Positions 52,413 to 62,569 of a stretch of DNA of 64,000 bases are shown here, one piece after another. How positions within the stretch are numbered: the first letter of the stretch is position 1; each line of letters begins with the position of its first letter. Under the pieces are notes generated by a model that saw only the letters and a program-made list of their open reading frames with translations, had not been told where the DNA came from and did no database searches. The translations under genes and the position numbers were made by a program. This DNA comes from Anaerotignum sp. (lineage in GTDB: Bacteria > Bacillota > Clostridia > Lachnospirales > Anaerotignaceae), in the NCBI GenBank assembly GCA_020024265.1, contig JAHHTW010000002.1, forward strand, positions 62,001 to 126,000, given 5' to 3'.

Positions 52413-52452
52413 TGTTAAATCCATCATCTTTTTTTTGTTAAATCTATGTAAA
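52413..52452 (-). promoter_or_regulatory. PHO-box-like repeats upstream of pstS
   Basis: Minus strand TTTACA (52447-52452), 5 nt, TTAACA (52436-52441), and another TTAACA at 52413-52418, 23 bp away. B. subtilis PhoP boxes are TT(A/T)ACA repeats at 11-bp spacing, so this fits PhoP control. Confidence 0.7.
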
Positions 52453-52564
52453 ATAAAATTTTTCTTGCAGGCGTACATTCATTGACTTTCTGAATACCTG
52501 CATGATACAATCAATCATAATGCTGCATATCATCTATTCATAGCAATCAGAAGTGGGGTATCGT

Positions 52565-53476
52565 ATGTGCATCAAAAATAAAAATGTATTTGGCGCATTT
52601 CTATGTTTGTTCAGTGCATCTCTTTGGGGCGTAGCTGGTTCTGTTGGACAGTTTTTATTTCAAAATATGGGGGTTCCCTCCAAATGGCTGGCTTCCTTTC
52701 GTATGTTGAGTGCCGGTATGGCACTGGTAACATTTTTATTGCTACGCAGAAAAAAATATGTATTTGATATTTGGAAGAACAAAAAAGACCGTAAGGATTT
52801 GCTTCTTTTTAGTATCTTTGGAATACTCTTTACACAATATGGTTATTTTATTGCCATTGACTATTCCAATGCGGCTACTGCAACTGTGCTGCAATATCTG
52901 GCACCCATTATTCTTGTTTTGTACAGCATTTTGCATGATCAAAAACTTCCTACCCCTTTGGAAGCAGTTGCCATACTCTTTGCGATATTCGGCACTGCAC
53001 TTCTGGCTACGCATGGAGATTGGAAAAATCTTTCGATTTCCTCGCAGGCATTGTTTTGGGGACTGGTTTCTGCCTTTTCTTTGGCATTTTACACCGGATT
53101 TCCCCATCGTCTATTGCAAAAATATGATGCCCTATTGCTGATTGCATGGGGGATGCTGATTGGCGGTTTTTGCACCAACCTCTTACATCCCTTCTGGGTG
53201 ATTGACACTGCATTTTGTTGGTCAACCCTATTCAGCATATTATTCGTCATATTATTTGGCGCAATGCTGCCTTATTTTACTTTTTTATTGGGTGTCAAAT
53301 ATGTTGGCGCAACCAAGGCAAGCCTGCTCGGTTCCATTGAGCCGCTCTCCTCCACTGTGGTATCGGTACTTTGGCTGCATACAAAGCTGGAATTTTTGGA
53401 CTATATTGGTTTTTTGCTCATTATCGCAACGGTATTCTTACTATCCATCAAACCCAAAGAAAAGCATACTGCATAA
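52565..53476 (+). CDS. EamA/DMT-family transporter
   Basis: 303 aa from ATG 52565 (GTG 12 nt upstream is an alternative). Ten hydrophobic segments in two EamA halves; ASLWGVAGSVGQFLF and YLAPIILVLYSILHD near the start of repeat units, GSIEPLSSTVVSVLWLHTKL near the end. Exports metabolites, perhaps amino acids; substrate unknown. Divergent from pstS. Confidence 0.88.
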   Translation: MCIKNKNVFGAFLCLFSASLWGVAGSVGQFLFQNMGVPSKWLASFRMLSAGMALVTFLLLRRKKYVFDIWKNKKDRKDLLLFSIFGILFTQYGYFIAIDYSNAATATVLQYLAPIILVLYSILHDQKLPTPLEAVAILFAIFGTALLATHGDWKNLSISSQALFWGLVSAFSLAFYTGFPHRLLQKYDALLLIAWGMLIGGFCTNLLHPFWVIDTAFCWSTLFSILFVILFGAMLPYFTFLLGVKYVGATKASLLGSIEPLSSTVVSVLWLHTKLEFLDYIGFLLIIATVFLLSIKPKEKHTA

Positions 53477-53693
53477 ACCGTATTTTGGCTGTTCCTTTTG
53501 CAATCAGATAAAAACAATCGCAGTTGCTACGGAATGTTCTTTTGTGTTCTTTCAATCCAAATTCCTATGCATCATCATCCAAAATAGCTGTAGGTACATA
53601 TATTATCATATGCCGTATGCCATATAACAATATCCAATTCATGCAAAAAAGTTGGACGACATCACCTGTTTCTTTCTTGTATATGGTAACAAA

Positions 53694-53732
53694 AAAAGGA
53701 CTTTTTGGCTTATACTTCCAAAAAGTCCTTTT
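53694..53732. terminator. Bidirectional terminator
   Basis: aaaaggactttttgg (53694-53708) pairs with ccaaaaagtcctttt (53718-53732). Lies in the 375-bp gap between the convergent transporter and alanine racemase genes; nothing else was seen there. Confidence 0.8.
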
Positions 53733-53851
53733 GATATTCTTTGGTATCATGTATACAATAGCATCTTGAGTACATCACTTTGTTTCCCAAAGATACCGCT
53801 TGTTACAATGATATAAGCAGCATTGCCTATATACTTCATACAAAGCTTTTT

Positions 53852-55045
53852 TTATTGATACCGATGCAATACATGATTTACAATACCAACAATCTTACCA
53901 CCCTGCATATATACACGAGGTACACGTTTTGTGATCATACAGGTCAGCTCATAATTAATGGTATGCAGCTGTGCTGCCAAATCTTCCACAGGCAGTACCA
54001 CATCGCCCTCTCTGCCAAACACAACCACTTCATCGCCCATTTTGATATCCGGTACGTCTGTCACATCCAAAATGGTCTGATCCATACAAACACGCCCTAC
54101 TACAGGAACCAATTTGCCATGTACCAACATTTTTGCCTGATTGGAAAGGTTTCTATTGTAACCATCCGCATAACCGATGGGGACAGTTGCAAGTACACGA
54201 TCTGTAGGTGTGGTATATGTTCTGCCATAAGACAACTGTGTGCCTGCTTTCACCTTTTTCACAAGACCAATCGTTGTTTTTAATGTCATCAATGGCTTCA
54301 AATCAATACGTCCTTCACATTCATCGGAAGGCAGCATACCGTATGTAATGATCCCGCAACGGCATAAATCCATATGTTTTTCCGGATAAGAAAGGATTGT
54401 TGCACTATTTGCACAATGGCGCAGACCTACATCAACATGCTCTGCCTGCAACGCATCAATCATTTTCGTAAAATGTGTAAATTGCATATCGGTATATGCC
54501 GGATTGTCTTCTTGGTATGCATCTGCAACCGCATGATGGGTAAAAATACCTGTAATACGAATATTTGGCATTTTGCTTACAGCAATGATATCCTTGAGAG
54601 AGGTTTCAAAGTTTTCCTCGTCTGTCTGAAATCCTACACGTGTCATACCAGTATCCAGCTTAATATGACCTTCTACCACAACACCGGCTTTTTCTGCCTC
54701 CATCTGTAAAGCATCACAGTATTCCTTGCCAATCAATGCCTGTGTGATTTTCTGTTCTGCCATGATTTTAACACAATTTACAGGGGTATAGCCCAAGACC
54801 AAAATGGGTTTTGTAATGCCTTCTGTACGCAGGCTCATACCTTCTTCGATATTGGAAACACCAAACCAGTCAAAACCGGCATCTTGCAGCTTACGAGATA
54901 TAAAACCGTCACCATGACCATAGGCATCTGCCTTTACGACACCCATAACCTTTTGCCCATCCTTCATCTTGGCACGAATATTTTTCATATTGTAGTCCAA
55001 TGCATCCAAATCAATTTCTGCCCATGTTCTTCTGATAAAATCCAT
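53852..55045 (-). CDS. alr: Alanine racemase
   Basis: 397 aa from ATG 55043-55045 (AGAAAGGATGCAGGAAAT). PLP lysine K38 in VVKADAYGHG, KLDTGMTRVGF, and catalytic-Tyr region QLSYGRTYTTP. Converts L- to D-alanine for peptidoglycan. Upstream 55046-55324 holds only AT-rich non-coding DNA. Confidence 0.96.
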   Translation of the reverse strand: MDFIRRTWAEIDLDALDYNMKNIRAKMKDGQKVMGVVKADAYGHGDGFISRKLQDAGFDWFGVSNIEEGMSLRTEGITKPILVLGYTPVNCVKIMAEQKITQALIGKEYCDALQMEAEKAGVVVEGHIKLDTGMTRVGFQTDEENFETSLKDIIAVSKMPNIRITGIFTHHAVADAYQEDNPAYTDMQFTHFTKMIDALQAEHVDVGLRHCANSATILSYPEKHMDLCRCGIITYGMLPSDECEGRIDLKPLMTLKTTIGLVKKVKAGTQLSYGRTYTTPTDRVLATVPIGYADGYNRNLSNQAKMLVHGKLVPVVGRVCMDQTILDVTDVPDIKMGDEVVVFGREGDVVLPVEDLAAQLHTINYELTCMITKRVPRVYMQGGKIVGIVNHVLHRYQ

Positions 55046-55324
55046 ATTTCCTGCATCCTTTCTTATTGGTTTTGTTCTTGTATCAAGGACATTCATCTTT
55101 TCGATGAATTGTACTCATTATAGCACAATGCACCTTTATTTACAATCATTTACCAATTTTTTTACCAATATATATGCTTTTCTTCCAGCCTTCCAATCAC
55201 ATCCCAAAAATCATATGATTTTATGTGGTAAAATATGATAAACTTTATCCCAAGTTACCAAAATATGAACAAAATATTGATATCGTTTTTTATTCCAACA
55301 AAGGACACAAATATATGCCTATGT

Positions 55325-57244
55325 TCATGCAAGATAAAAGCGTGAAAACAGATCAAACACACTTTGCAATGCAGCATCAATATCTGCAACATGGTCTTGA
55401 TCTCCAAGTACCGCATAAGACAATCTCTCATCCATCAGCAGCATGGTCAAATCAGATGACGGCACAGATTGTACCCCACAAGCAACGATCAAATGATCGG
55501 CTGCCACAAAAAATTTCTGCTCGCCAATCATAATATATACCTTTTTTCCTTCTATTCCAATTGCTTTTGTACCACACATCATTTGTACATTCTTTTGTTC
55601 CAATTCCTGCAAAAGTGGTTTTGCCATTGCACCCAGCTGTTTTCCCATACGTTCGGATTGCTCCAAAATCTTTATGTTTGCCGTTGGTATATTGTCTTTG
55701 AGGTATGCTGCAAGCTCAAGTCCCAACGGATTGCCACCGATGATTACCGTTTGTCCCTGACTATATTCAGAAAGATCGGCTTTTTGGAATACATCCTGCG
55801 CCAAGCAATAAGTGCCTTCTGTCAATCCTTCCATTTGCGGCACCACTGGTGTACTGCCCATCGCCAGTACCGTCAAATAAGGTTTCTTTTCCATAATAAA
55901 ATCAATGTCTGCTTTTTGTTGCAGAAGTATCTGCACACCCAGCCGATACAATTCATGTTCCAAATATTCCAAAAATACTGCCATATCGCCCTTCATCGGT
56001 ACCAGCTTTGCCAATTGTACTTGTCCACCCAGCTGTTTTTCCTGACAGACCAATGTTGTCAAAAATCCTCTCTCTGCCGCTTTTTTTGCTGCATACATAC
56101 CAGCAGGGCCACCGCCAATCACAAGAACTTCTTTTCTTGTTGCAATTTTGCGACGTTGGTTTTCCATATACTCCTTGCCGGCCTCCGGACAGTATGCACA
56201 ATGCAGCTCCTTGCCCTTTCGTACATCCATAATACACCTGTTGCACCCTTGGCAGGGATTGAAAATTTCATGCTTTTGCATCTTCTCCACAAAGTATGCA
56301 TCTGCAAGAAACGCTCTTGCCGTACCCACAAAATCACACATATTTTCTGACAGCAGACGTTCTGCCGTTGCATTATCGTGAATACGATTGCAGGCAATGA
56401 CCGGAACTGTCGTATACTTCTTGACCGCTGCGGCAAAAGGTGCATAACCGCCTTTTGATACATGGTACGAAATCTGTTCTACTGGGGATTCATGCCAACC
56501 GCCGGTTACGGTAATGGCATCTATGCTACCCATTGCCTCTGCTTTTCTGCAAAAAACAATGGTATCTGTCAATTCATATCCGCCATCCAACATCTGTGCG
56601 CCAGAAACCTTCAACAGTATGGGATAATCTCCCACACCCTCACGAATTGCCTGAAGCACTTCCAAGGGATATGTCATCCCCTTCTCATTTTGATAACCAT
56701 ATGCATCCTCTCTTTGATTGGTCAGCGGTGATAAAAATTCAGAAAGCAGATAGCCAGCTGATGCACTGATTTCTATCGCATCCACACCATTTTCTTTACA
56801 AAATACGGCTGCCTTTGCAAAATCCGCCTTTGTTTCCTCCAAATCTGTCATATTCATTTCTTTTGGTTCTGTATGAAAAATGGGAGATGCCACCGCAGAA
56901 GGCGCAAGTAACGGTTTGTCACCATGCTGTTTTGCTGCTTCATTTCTACCACAATGAAAGAGCTGTATCATCAATTTACAATCATACGCATGCACACGAT
57001 GGGCAAGCTCCTGCAAACTCTTTGCAGACAAAGTATCTGCATGATGCATCCCCTGCAATGCACCCGCATCATTCACACCCAAAACCATTGTGACATTGGC
57101 TGCACCGCCCTTTGCACGTTCTTCATAAAACGCAAACTCCCGCTCTGTCAGTGCGTTCCCTTGCGCAAACCCTGTATGCATCGCTAACATCAACCAGCGA
57201 TTTTTCAATTCCATATTGCGAATACAACCTGATGAAAATTGCAT
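55325..57244 (-). CDS. NADH:flavin oxidoreductase / dienoyl-CoA-reductase-like
   Basis: 639 aa. Residues 1-~320 are an OYE-type TIM barrel (NRWLMLAMHTGFAQGN, HCGRNEAAKQHG, ACNRI), followed by an Fe-S cysteine set C-x2-C-x2-C...C-x2-C (NPCQGCNRCIMDV...HCAYCPEAG). The C-terminal half binds FAD (VIGGGPAGMYAAKKAAERG) and NAD(P) (VIIGGNPLGLELA). Like FadH and bile-acid or enoate reductases; substrate unknown. Nearby CoA metabolism makes an enoyl substrate plausible. Confidence 0.88.
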   Translation of the reverse strand: MQFSSGCIRNMELKNRWLMLAMHTGFAQGNALTEREFAFYEERAKGGAANVTMVLGVNDAGALQGMHHADTLSAKSLQELAHRVHAYDCKLMIQLFHCGRNEAAKQHGDKPLLAPSAVASPIFHTEPKEMNMTDLEETKADFAKAAVFCKENGVDAIEISASAGYLLSEFLSPLTNQREDAYGYQNEKGMTYPLEVLQAIREGVGDYPILLKVSGAQMLDGGYELTDTIVFCRKAEAMGSIDAITVTGGWHESPVEQISYHVSKGGYAPFAAAVKKYTTVPVIACNRIHDNATAERLLSENMCDFVGTARAFLADAYFVEKMQKHEIFNPCQGCNRCIMDVRKGKELHCAYCPEAGKEYMENQRRKIATRKEVLVIGGGPAGMYAAKKAAERGFLTTLVCQEKQLGGQVQLAKLVPMKGDMAVFLEYLEHELYRLGVQILLQQKADIDFIMEKKPYLTVLAMGSTPVVPQMEGLTEGTYCLAQDVFQKADLSEYSQGQTVIIGGNPLGLELAAYLKDNIPTANIKILEQSERMGKQLGAMAKPLLQELEQKNVQMMCGTKAIGIEGKKVYIMIGEQKFFVAADHLIVACGVQSVPSSDLTMLLMDERLSYAVLGDQDHVADIDAALQSVFDLFSRFYLA

Positions 57245-57348
57245 TTCGATTCCTCCTTATGCCTTTTTATTTTTGAAAGGATATGGGGCATTTTCCCCCC
57301 TGATACTACCTCTTTCAGCATATCACACAATGCTGTATTTTTCTATGC

Positions 57349-57387
57349 AAAAAAAGCAGTGACAAAACAATACTGCTTTGTCACTGC
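57349..57387 (-). terminator. Terminator of the lcd-pct operon
   Basis: gcagtgacaaa (57356-57366) pairs with tttgtcactgc (57377-57387); T7 on the minus strand (57349-57355). Confidence 0.85.
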
Positions 57388-57444
57388 TTACTTCATTTTG
57401 ATGCTTCAATCATCTACAAATATCCATCCTTTTCAGAACAAATA

Positions 57445-59025
57445 TTAGCAGCCTTCTTTCATTTCTTTCAGACCCATGAGGTCAGCAGAGAACAGCTTTG
57501 CATCCATCAGAGGGATGTTGCCATTTGCATCTCTGTCGATGATTGGTTCGAAATCCATCATATCCAGAATCTGTGTTTGCAGATCAATACCAGGTGCGAT
57601 TTCTACCAAATGCATACCGTCTTCTTTCAGAGCGAATACACATCTTTCTGTGATGTAAAGTACCTGTTGTTTGTTTTCAATCGCAATATCACCATTGAAT
57701 GTTACCTGTTCTACAGATTTTACAAACTTCTTGTTTTTACCTTCCTGAGCGATTACAACCTTGCCGTCTTCTACTTTTACTTTCAGACCGCCTGCTGTAA
57801 ATGTACCACAGAAGAATACCTTTGGTGTGCATTGTGTAATGTTGATGAAACCACCACAGCCAGCGATTCTGGGGCCAAATCTGGAAACGTTGATGCTACC
57901 ATGAGGATCACATTCAGCCAGACCCAGGAAGCACATATCCAAACCGCCACCATCATAGAAGTCAAACTGGTAGCCCTGATCCAACAGTGCATCTGCATTG
58001 TACGCAGAACCAAATCTGATACCACCAGCAGGTACGCCGCCAACTGCGCCGCCCTCTACAGTCAGAGTCATGAAGTCGCCAATGCCTTCTTCGTTTGCAA
58101 CAGATGCAACGTATTCAGGCGCACCAACACCCAAGTTGACTGCAACATCTTTTTCCAGTTCTACAGCGCCACGACGACCAATGATCTTCTTTGCATCCAA
58201 AGGCAATGGAGCAGGAGCAACCTCAGGATTTCTGCATTCACCAGAAAGTGCGGGATCATATTCGCAATCCAATGTCTGCTGATGATCCTTAGGATCTGCA
58301 ACTACTACATAGTCAACATAGATACCCGGAACTTTAACCAGACGAGGATCCAATGTACCAGCTTTTACAACTTTTTCTACCTGAACGATAACAATACCAC
58401 CACTGTTTTTAACAGCCTGACATACAGATGTACCTTCCAGAGGAGAAACTTCTTTTTCAAAGGAAATGTTACCGGATTCATCTGCATATGTACCTCTGAT
58501 CATTGCAACATTGATCGGAAATGCAGGGTAGTACAGATAGTCCTGACCTTTGAAATTAATCAGTTCGATATAATCTTCTGTTGTACGATCGTTTACTTTA
58601 CCGCCGCCATTTCTGGGGTCGATGAAAGTACCCAGACCTACCTTTGTGAGGTAGCCCGGTCTATGTGCAGCAATATCTCTGAACAGATGGCACAAAGCGC
58701 CCTGAGATACGTTGTATGCTTCAATCTTGTTGTCCAGAGCCAATTTCTGCATTGCAGGGATGGTTGCCCAGTGGCCAGCCATAAATCTTTTCAGCAGACC
58801 TTCATGTGCAAAGTGTTCTGCACCACGACCGTCTTTGTTGCCCTGAGAACCGCAGTATACATAGAACAAATCTCTGGGTTCTCCGGTTTTCAAAAATCTT
58901 TCTTCTACAGCTCTGTCCAGAGCTTCAGGAATTGCACTTGCAACGAAACCACTTGTTGTAACGGTATCACCATTTTTGATCAGCATTGCAGCTTCTTCAG
59001 CAGTGATAATTTTAACTTGTCTCAT
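57445..59025 (-). CDS. pct: Propionate (acyl) CoA-transferase
   Basis: 526 aa. Nearly the C. propionicum Pct throughout: DTVTTSGFVASAIPEALDRAVE, YCGSQGNKDGRGAEHFAHEG, LGVGAPEYVASVANEEG (active-site Glu near 325), GGAVGGVPAGGIRFG. Moves CoA from propionyl- or acetyl-CoA to lactate. Last gene of the operon, behind a hairpin at 59068-59091 that may lower or separate its expression. Confidence 0.95.
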   Translation of the reverse strand: MRQVKIITAEEAAMLIKNGDTVTTSGFVASAIPEALDRAVEERFLKTGEPRDLFYVYCGSQGNKDGRGAEHFAHEGLLKRFMAGHWATIPAMQKLALDNKIEAYNVSQGALCHLFRDIAAHRPGYLTKVGLGTFIDPRNGGGKVNDRTTEDYIELINFKGQDYLYYPAFPINVAMIRGTYADESGNISFEKEVSPLEGTSVCQAVKNSGGIVIVQVEKVVKAGTLDPRLVKVPGIYVDYVVVADPKDHQQTLDCEYDPALSGECRNPEVAPAPLPLDAKKIIGRRGAVELEKDVAVNLGVGAPEYVASVANEEGIGDFMTLTVEGGAVGGVPAGGIRFGSAYNADALLDQGYQFDFYDGGGLDMCFLGLAECDPHGSINVSRFGPRIAGCGGFINITQCTPKVFFCGTFTAGGLKVKVEDGKVVIAQEGKNKKFVKSVEQVTFNGDIAIENKQQVLYITERCVFALKEDGMHLVEIAPGIDLQTQILDMMDFEPIIDRDANGNIPLMDAKLFSADLMGLKEMKEGC

Positions 59026-59067
59026 CGTTAAAATCCTCCTAACTCAATTTTTCTCTCTTTACAAGAA

Positions 59068-59091
59068 ACTGGGGTAGTCACCTACCCCAGT
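59068..59091 (-). terminator. Hairpin between lcdB and pct
   Basis: Perfect 10-bp stem actggggtag / ctaccccagt, 4-nt loop, weak U-tract (TTCTTGT). Likely a partial terminator or processing signal. Confidence 0.65.
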
Positions 59092-59134
59092 GCTTATTGC
59101 TTCCCTATGCGAGCAATGCGGTAGTAATGAAAAC

Positions 59135-60262
59135 TTACAGCATTTCTACGAAGGACTGCAGTCTTGTCTTAACCTGTTCAAAGGATGTAACTTCCTGGTC
59201 AACTTCGAACAACAGGTTCTTGATCCCTTTTTCTTCGAATTCTCTGTACATTACAGGGTAATCCCATTCTTCAGGATCACAGAACTTCATCTGAGCGATG
59301 ATTACTGCGTCAGCATCTGTCTGCTGCAATTTGTTGATCAGCATCTTGCCACGGCCTTTCTTTGTATCTGTTGCAACAGAGCAGCCATACATCTGCTGCC
59401 ATGCTTTTGCCATTCTGTACAGAGGGCCTTCTTCGCCGTCCAGAACGTCAACACGGATCTGTCTGGATTCCTGAGCCAAGTCATCATCAACAATTGCCAG
59501 CTTGAATTCATCAAAGATTTCAAGCAGTTCGTTGGGTTCCAGAACGATACCAGCAACAACAACTTTTTTGCCGTCCCAAGGCTGTACGGGCATAGCCTTG
59601 ATTTCTTCGATCAGTTCTTTTACAAGAGCTGTGTGTTTTTCTTTCAGCATAAACTGTCTTGCTTTGAATACTGCATGACGATCAACAGCGCTGATTACCT
59701 GAGGATAGTCAGCTGCTACTTTTACGAATTCACGCATCACTGCTCTGTTTTCGTTGTAAATAGCGATGGAGTTTTCCAAAGCTGCATTTGTGATTGTAAC
59801 ACCCAGATAAGCTTCCAGCTGTTTTTTAACCAATTCGTATTCTGTTACCAAGAATTTGTTTGCTGCTTCCAAGCCTCTGTTCTGAGGATGTGTGAATACG
59901 ATTACCTTGTCAGCGTTTGCACCTTTCCATTTCTGAGAGAGGCATTTCAATGTGTCACAAGGAACAGAGAACAGTACTGCTGCCAAATCATCGTAAGCAC
60001 CTTCACACTGCAGTTCCATAACCTGCTGCATAATGGAACAAGCAAATGCAGGCAAATATGTACGTGCTTTGGAGATAGGCTTGTGACCGCCCCACAGACC
60101 CATAGGCAGGAAGCCTGTTGCGTGAACCATTTCTTCGGGAGCGTAGATAGGCATGATACCTACAGCGCCTTTGCCAGTTTCAGCTTTATAATCATCCATT
60201 GCTTTCTTGGGATTAGCTGCAATGTCTTTCAGTTGGGATAAGATCGTTTCTACTTTACTCAT
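59135..60262 (-). CDS. lcdB: Lactoyl-CoA dehydratase subunit B
   Basis: 375 aa from ATG 60260-60262 (AGGAGGAGAAAACG). Very like LcdB: KKAMDDYKAETGKGAVGIMP, YLPAFACSIMQQVMEL, LFSVPCDTLKCLSQKWKG, IAQMKFCDPEEWDYP. Conserved Cys residues bind a [4Fe-4S] cluster. Forms the dehydratase with LcdA. Confidence 0.95.
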   Translation of the reverse strand: MSKVETILSQLKDIAANPKKAMDDYKAETGKGAVGIMPIYAPEEMVHATGFLPMGLWGGHKPISKARTYLPAFACSIMQQVMELQCEGAYDDLAAVLFSVPCDTLKCLSQKWKGANADKVIVFTHPQNRGLEAANKFLVTEYELVKKQLEAYLGVTITNAALENSIAIYNENRAVMREFVKVAADYPQVISAVDRHAVFKARQFMLKEKHTALVKELIEEIKAMPVQPWDGKKVVVAGIVLEPNELLEIFDEFKLAIVDDDLAQESRQIRVDVLDGEEGPLYRMAKAWQQMYGCSVATDTKKGRGKMLINKLQQTDADAVIIAQMKFCDPEEWDYPVMYREFEEKGIKNLLFEVDQEVTSFEQVKTRLQSFVEML

Positions 60263-60281
60263 CGTTTTCTCCTCCTCCAAA

Positions 60282-61547
60282 TTATTCTGCTGCCAAGTTA
60301 GCTTCCATCATTTCTACCAGCGCCTGTACACGTGTATCATACTGAGCAGGAGAGAACACGTTAGGGTCTGTCTGGTCGCCGTCAAAGCTTACATAAGGTT
60401 TGCCGTTCTTTTCTTTGATGATTTCAGCTGTTTCAACGTTCAGGAAGCTCATCAGCTTACAAGATCTGTTCAAGTGGTAGATGGTACCGTCAATCTGGCC
60501 TTTGTTCATGATGTTCAACAAAACTTCAACTTTGTTGCTCAGGCAAGTATTGATGTAGATTCTTGTATAAGCTTCTGCCATGGAGTGCAGGGATTCATCG
60601 TTTGCATCATAGTGCAGATCCCACAGAGCAGGATAAGCTGTACCAGTCATGATAGAGCCAAGATTCTTCATTGTCTTGAATGTGTGACCCAGGTGAGGCC
60701 ATACAGCAATACCTTCCCACTGGAAACGTGTCTTTTCTGCGCCCTTGAATGCGTAGATACCAGCCTTCAGGTTTTCTTCCAGTTCGTCAGCAAATGCTTT
60801 GAATGTGATTTCAGCATAATCCAAAGAACGGCAAGCAACGATCAGAGCCATGTAGTTGAACAGGTCGAAACCATTCAAAGGAGAAGGTTTGTACTGAGCC
60901 ATATCAGCGATTCTGTTCCAATGATATACGGAACGCTGTGTCTGATCTTTTACTTCTTTGAATTTCTTCCAATCGAAAGGTCTGCCGCAGATAACTTCCA
61001 ATTGAGAAATTGCATTTCTGAACTGATCAGCGATATATGCTTTTGCATATTCGGGGATAGGCATTGTGTGGTTGAAAGGAACATCAATTACGATGCAGGG
61101 AATATCCAGTTCTACTGCAAGGTTTTCATACCATTTCAACAATGTGTTACAAATATTGTTACATGTGATTACCAAATCGGGCAGAGGAACATCAGCCGCA
61201 GGAGAATTAGCCAGAACTTCAGGCTTTTTACCTGTCATAGCTTCTTCTTTCAGACATTCCATGTAACCCATGTTTACTCTACCATAAGAACAGCAGTCAA
61301 TGTTGTAGCCTTTTCTAGCTGCAACATCCAACATATCGATTGCACCTTTTCTAGCGCCGATACCAGCTGCATGTGTTTCAGGGTAAATCATAGCGATACC
61401 CATAGTTACACAGAATTCGGAAGGTGCTACAGATGCAGACCAGCAAACAAGGTCGCCTCTTGCCTTAGCTTCTCTTGCATCCTGGTCAGCTTTGTTCTGG
61501 TAGTAGCCTAACAATTTTTTTGCGCTCATGCCTTGTGTTAAACTCAT
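60282..61547 (-). CDS. lcdA: Lactoyl-CoA dehydratase subunit A
   Basis: 421 aa. 2-hydroxyacyl-CoA dehydratase D-component: DLVCWSASVAPSEFCVTMGI, ITCNNICNTLLKWYENLA, IDVPFN, YHLNRSCKLMSF. With LcdB dehydrates (R)-lactoyl-CoA to acryloyl-CoA by a ketyl-radical mechanism. 19 nt before lcdB. Confidence 0.95.
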   Translation of the reverse strand: MSLTQGMSAKKLLGYYQNKADQDAREAKARGDLVCWSASVAPSEFCVTMGIAMIYPETHAAGIGARKGAIDMLDVAARKGYNIDCCSYGRVNMGYMECLKEEAMTGKKPEVLANSPAADVPLPDLVITCNNICNTLLKWYENLAVELDIPCIVIDVPFNHTMPIPEYAKAYIADQFRNAISQLEVICGRPFDWKKFKEVKDQTQRSVYHWNRIADMAQYKPSPLNGFDLFNYMALIVACRSLDYAEITFKAFADELEENLKAGIYAFKGAEKTRFQWEGIAVWPHLGHTFKTMKNLGSIMTGTAYPALWDLHYDANDESLHSMAEAYTRIYINTCLSNKVEVLLNIMNKGQIDGTIYHLNRSCKLMSFLNVETAEIIKEKNGKPYVSFDGDQTDPNVFSPAQYDTRVQALVEMMEANLAAE

Positions 61548-61565
61548 TCTAATCCCTCTTTCTTC

Positions 61566-62345
61566 TTATTTTTTTTGTGCCGCTTCGTATGCGAAAAGTG
61601 CCGCACCGAGCGCGCCTGTTGTTTGTGGATTTGGTGCCACAATTACATCTGTTTTTAATACGCCTGCAATTGCTCTTACAACACCTGCGTTTTTCGCTAC
61701 GCCGCCTGTCATGACCACGTCTTTTTCAAGACCGCCTCTGTAAGCAAGGCCACATGCTCTGTTGGCAACGGAAAGGTGAACTCCTTTTACGATGTTGTTT
61801 CTGGGTTCTCCCTTGGAGAGCTGAGAAATAACTTCTGATTCAGCAAACACCGTACAAGTACTGCTGATGGGTGCTGTATCTGTAGCGAGTTCATCTAATG
61901 TAGCCATTTCATCCAAAGTTGTTTCAAGAACTCTTGCCATAACCTCGATGAAACGTCCTGTACCTGCCGCACATTTATCATTCATAAAAAACTGCTTAAT
62001 ACCGCCTTTGTCATCCAGACGGATTGCTTTTGCGTCCTGACCGCCGATGTCAATGATAGTACGTGCAGTTGGTACCAAATGGTAAATACCTTTTGCATGA
62101 CAGCTGATTTCGCTGATCTGTTTGTCAGCGCCCTCAAAAGAGAATCTGCCATATCCGGTTGCTACGGTAAATGCAATGTCTTCCTGTTTTAAGCCGCTTG
62201 CTGCAAAAGCCTGCTCCAAAACTCTCTGGGGACCGCTGGAACCTGTTCCGACCTGAACAACTTCCGAAGCCACAACGTCTTTTCCGTCCTTAAGAATGAC
62301 TGCCTTAGAAGAAGCGGAGCCAACGTCAATACCCATTGTGTACAT
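61566..62345 (-). CDS. lcdC: Dehydratase activator ATPase
   Basis: 259 aa from ATG 62343-62345 (AAAGGAGGTCAAACA). ASKHA ATPase: GIDVGSASSKAVIL, DIGGQDAKAI. C125 (NDKCAAGTGRF) and C164 (SSTCTVFAESEV) are the ligands of the dimer-bridging [4Fe-4S] cluster. Transfers one high-energy electron per two ATP to LcdAB. First gene of the operon. Confidence 0.95.
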   Translation of the reverse strand: MYTMGIDVGSASSKAVILKDGKDVVASEVVQVGTGSSGPQRVLEQAFAASGLKQEDIAFTVATGYGRFSFEGADKQISEISCHAKGIYHLVPTARTIIDIGGQDAKAIRLDDKGGIKQFFMNDKCAAGTGRFIEVMARVLETTLDEMATLDELATDTAPISSTCTVFAESEVISQLSKGEPRNNIVKGVHLSVANRACGLAYRGGLEKDVVMTGGVAKNAGVVRAIAGVLKTDVIVAPNPQTTGALGAALFAYEAAQKK

Positions 62346-62540
62346 TGTTTGACCTCCTTTATCATTATATTTGACCATGCGATAAAACAATGTTTTTTTC
62401 ATTTGTGCAAAATGGTTTCCCCCGTATAATTGACCATTTTGTTTTTGGGAACTCCCTTAAACATACAAAAAACCTATATCAGAAATATAAGTTTTTGTTC
62501 CAAAATCAATGAAAGGATATATTCTCTTTCATTTGTTTCA

Positions 62541-62569
62541 ATTATAGCATCATTGGTTTTTGATTGCAA
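62541..62569 (-). promoter_or_regulatory. Promoter of lcdC-lcdA-lcdB-pct
   Basis: Minus strand TTGCAA (62564-62569), 17 nt, TATAAT (62541-62546). Leaves a ~190-nt leader that includes a small hairpin (AATGAAAG...CTTTCATT, ~62508-62533). Confidence 0.75.

Noticed and set aside
57577..61511. Very long plus-strand open frames opposite pct, lcdB and lcdA
   Set aside because: They are antisense shadows caused by the biased codon use of these highly expressed genes; Cys/Phe/Ser-rich, no RBS, no domain sense.
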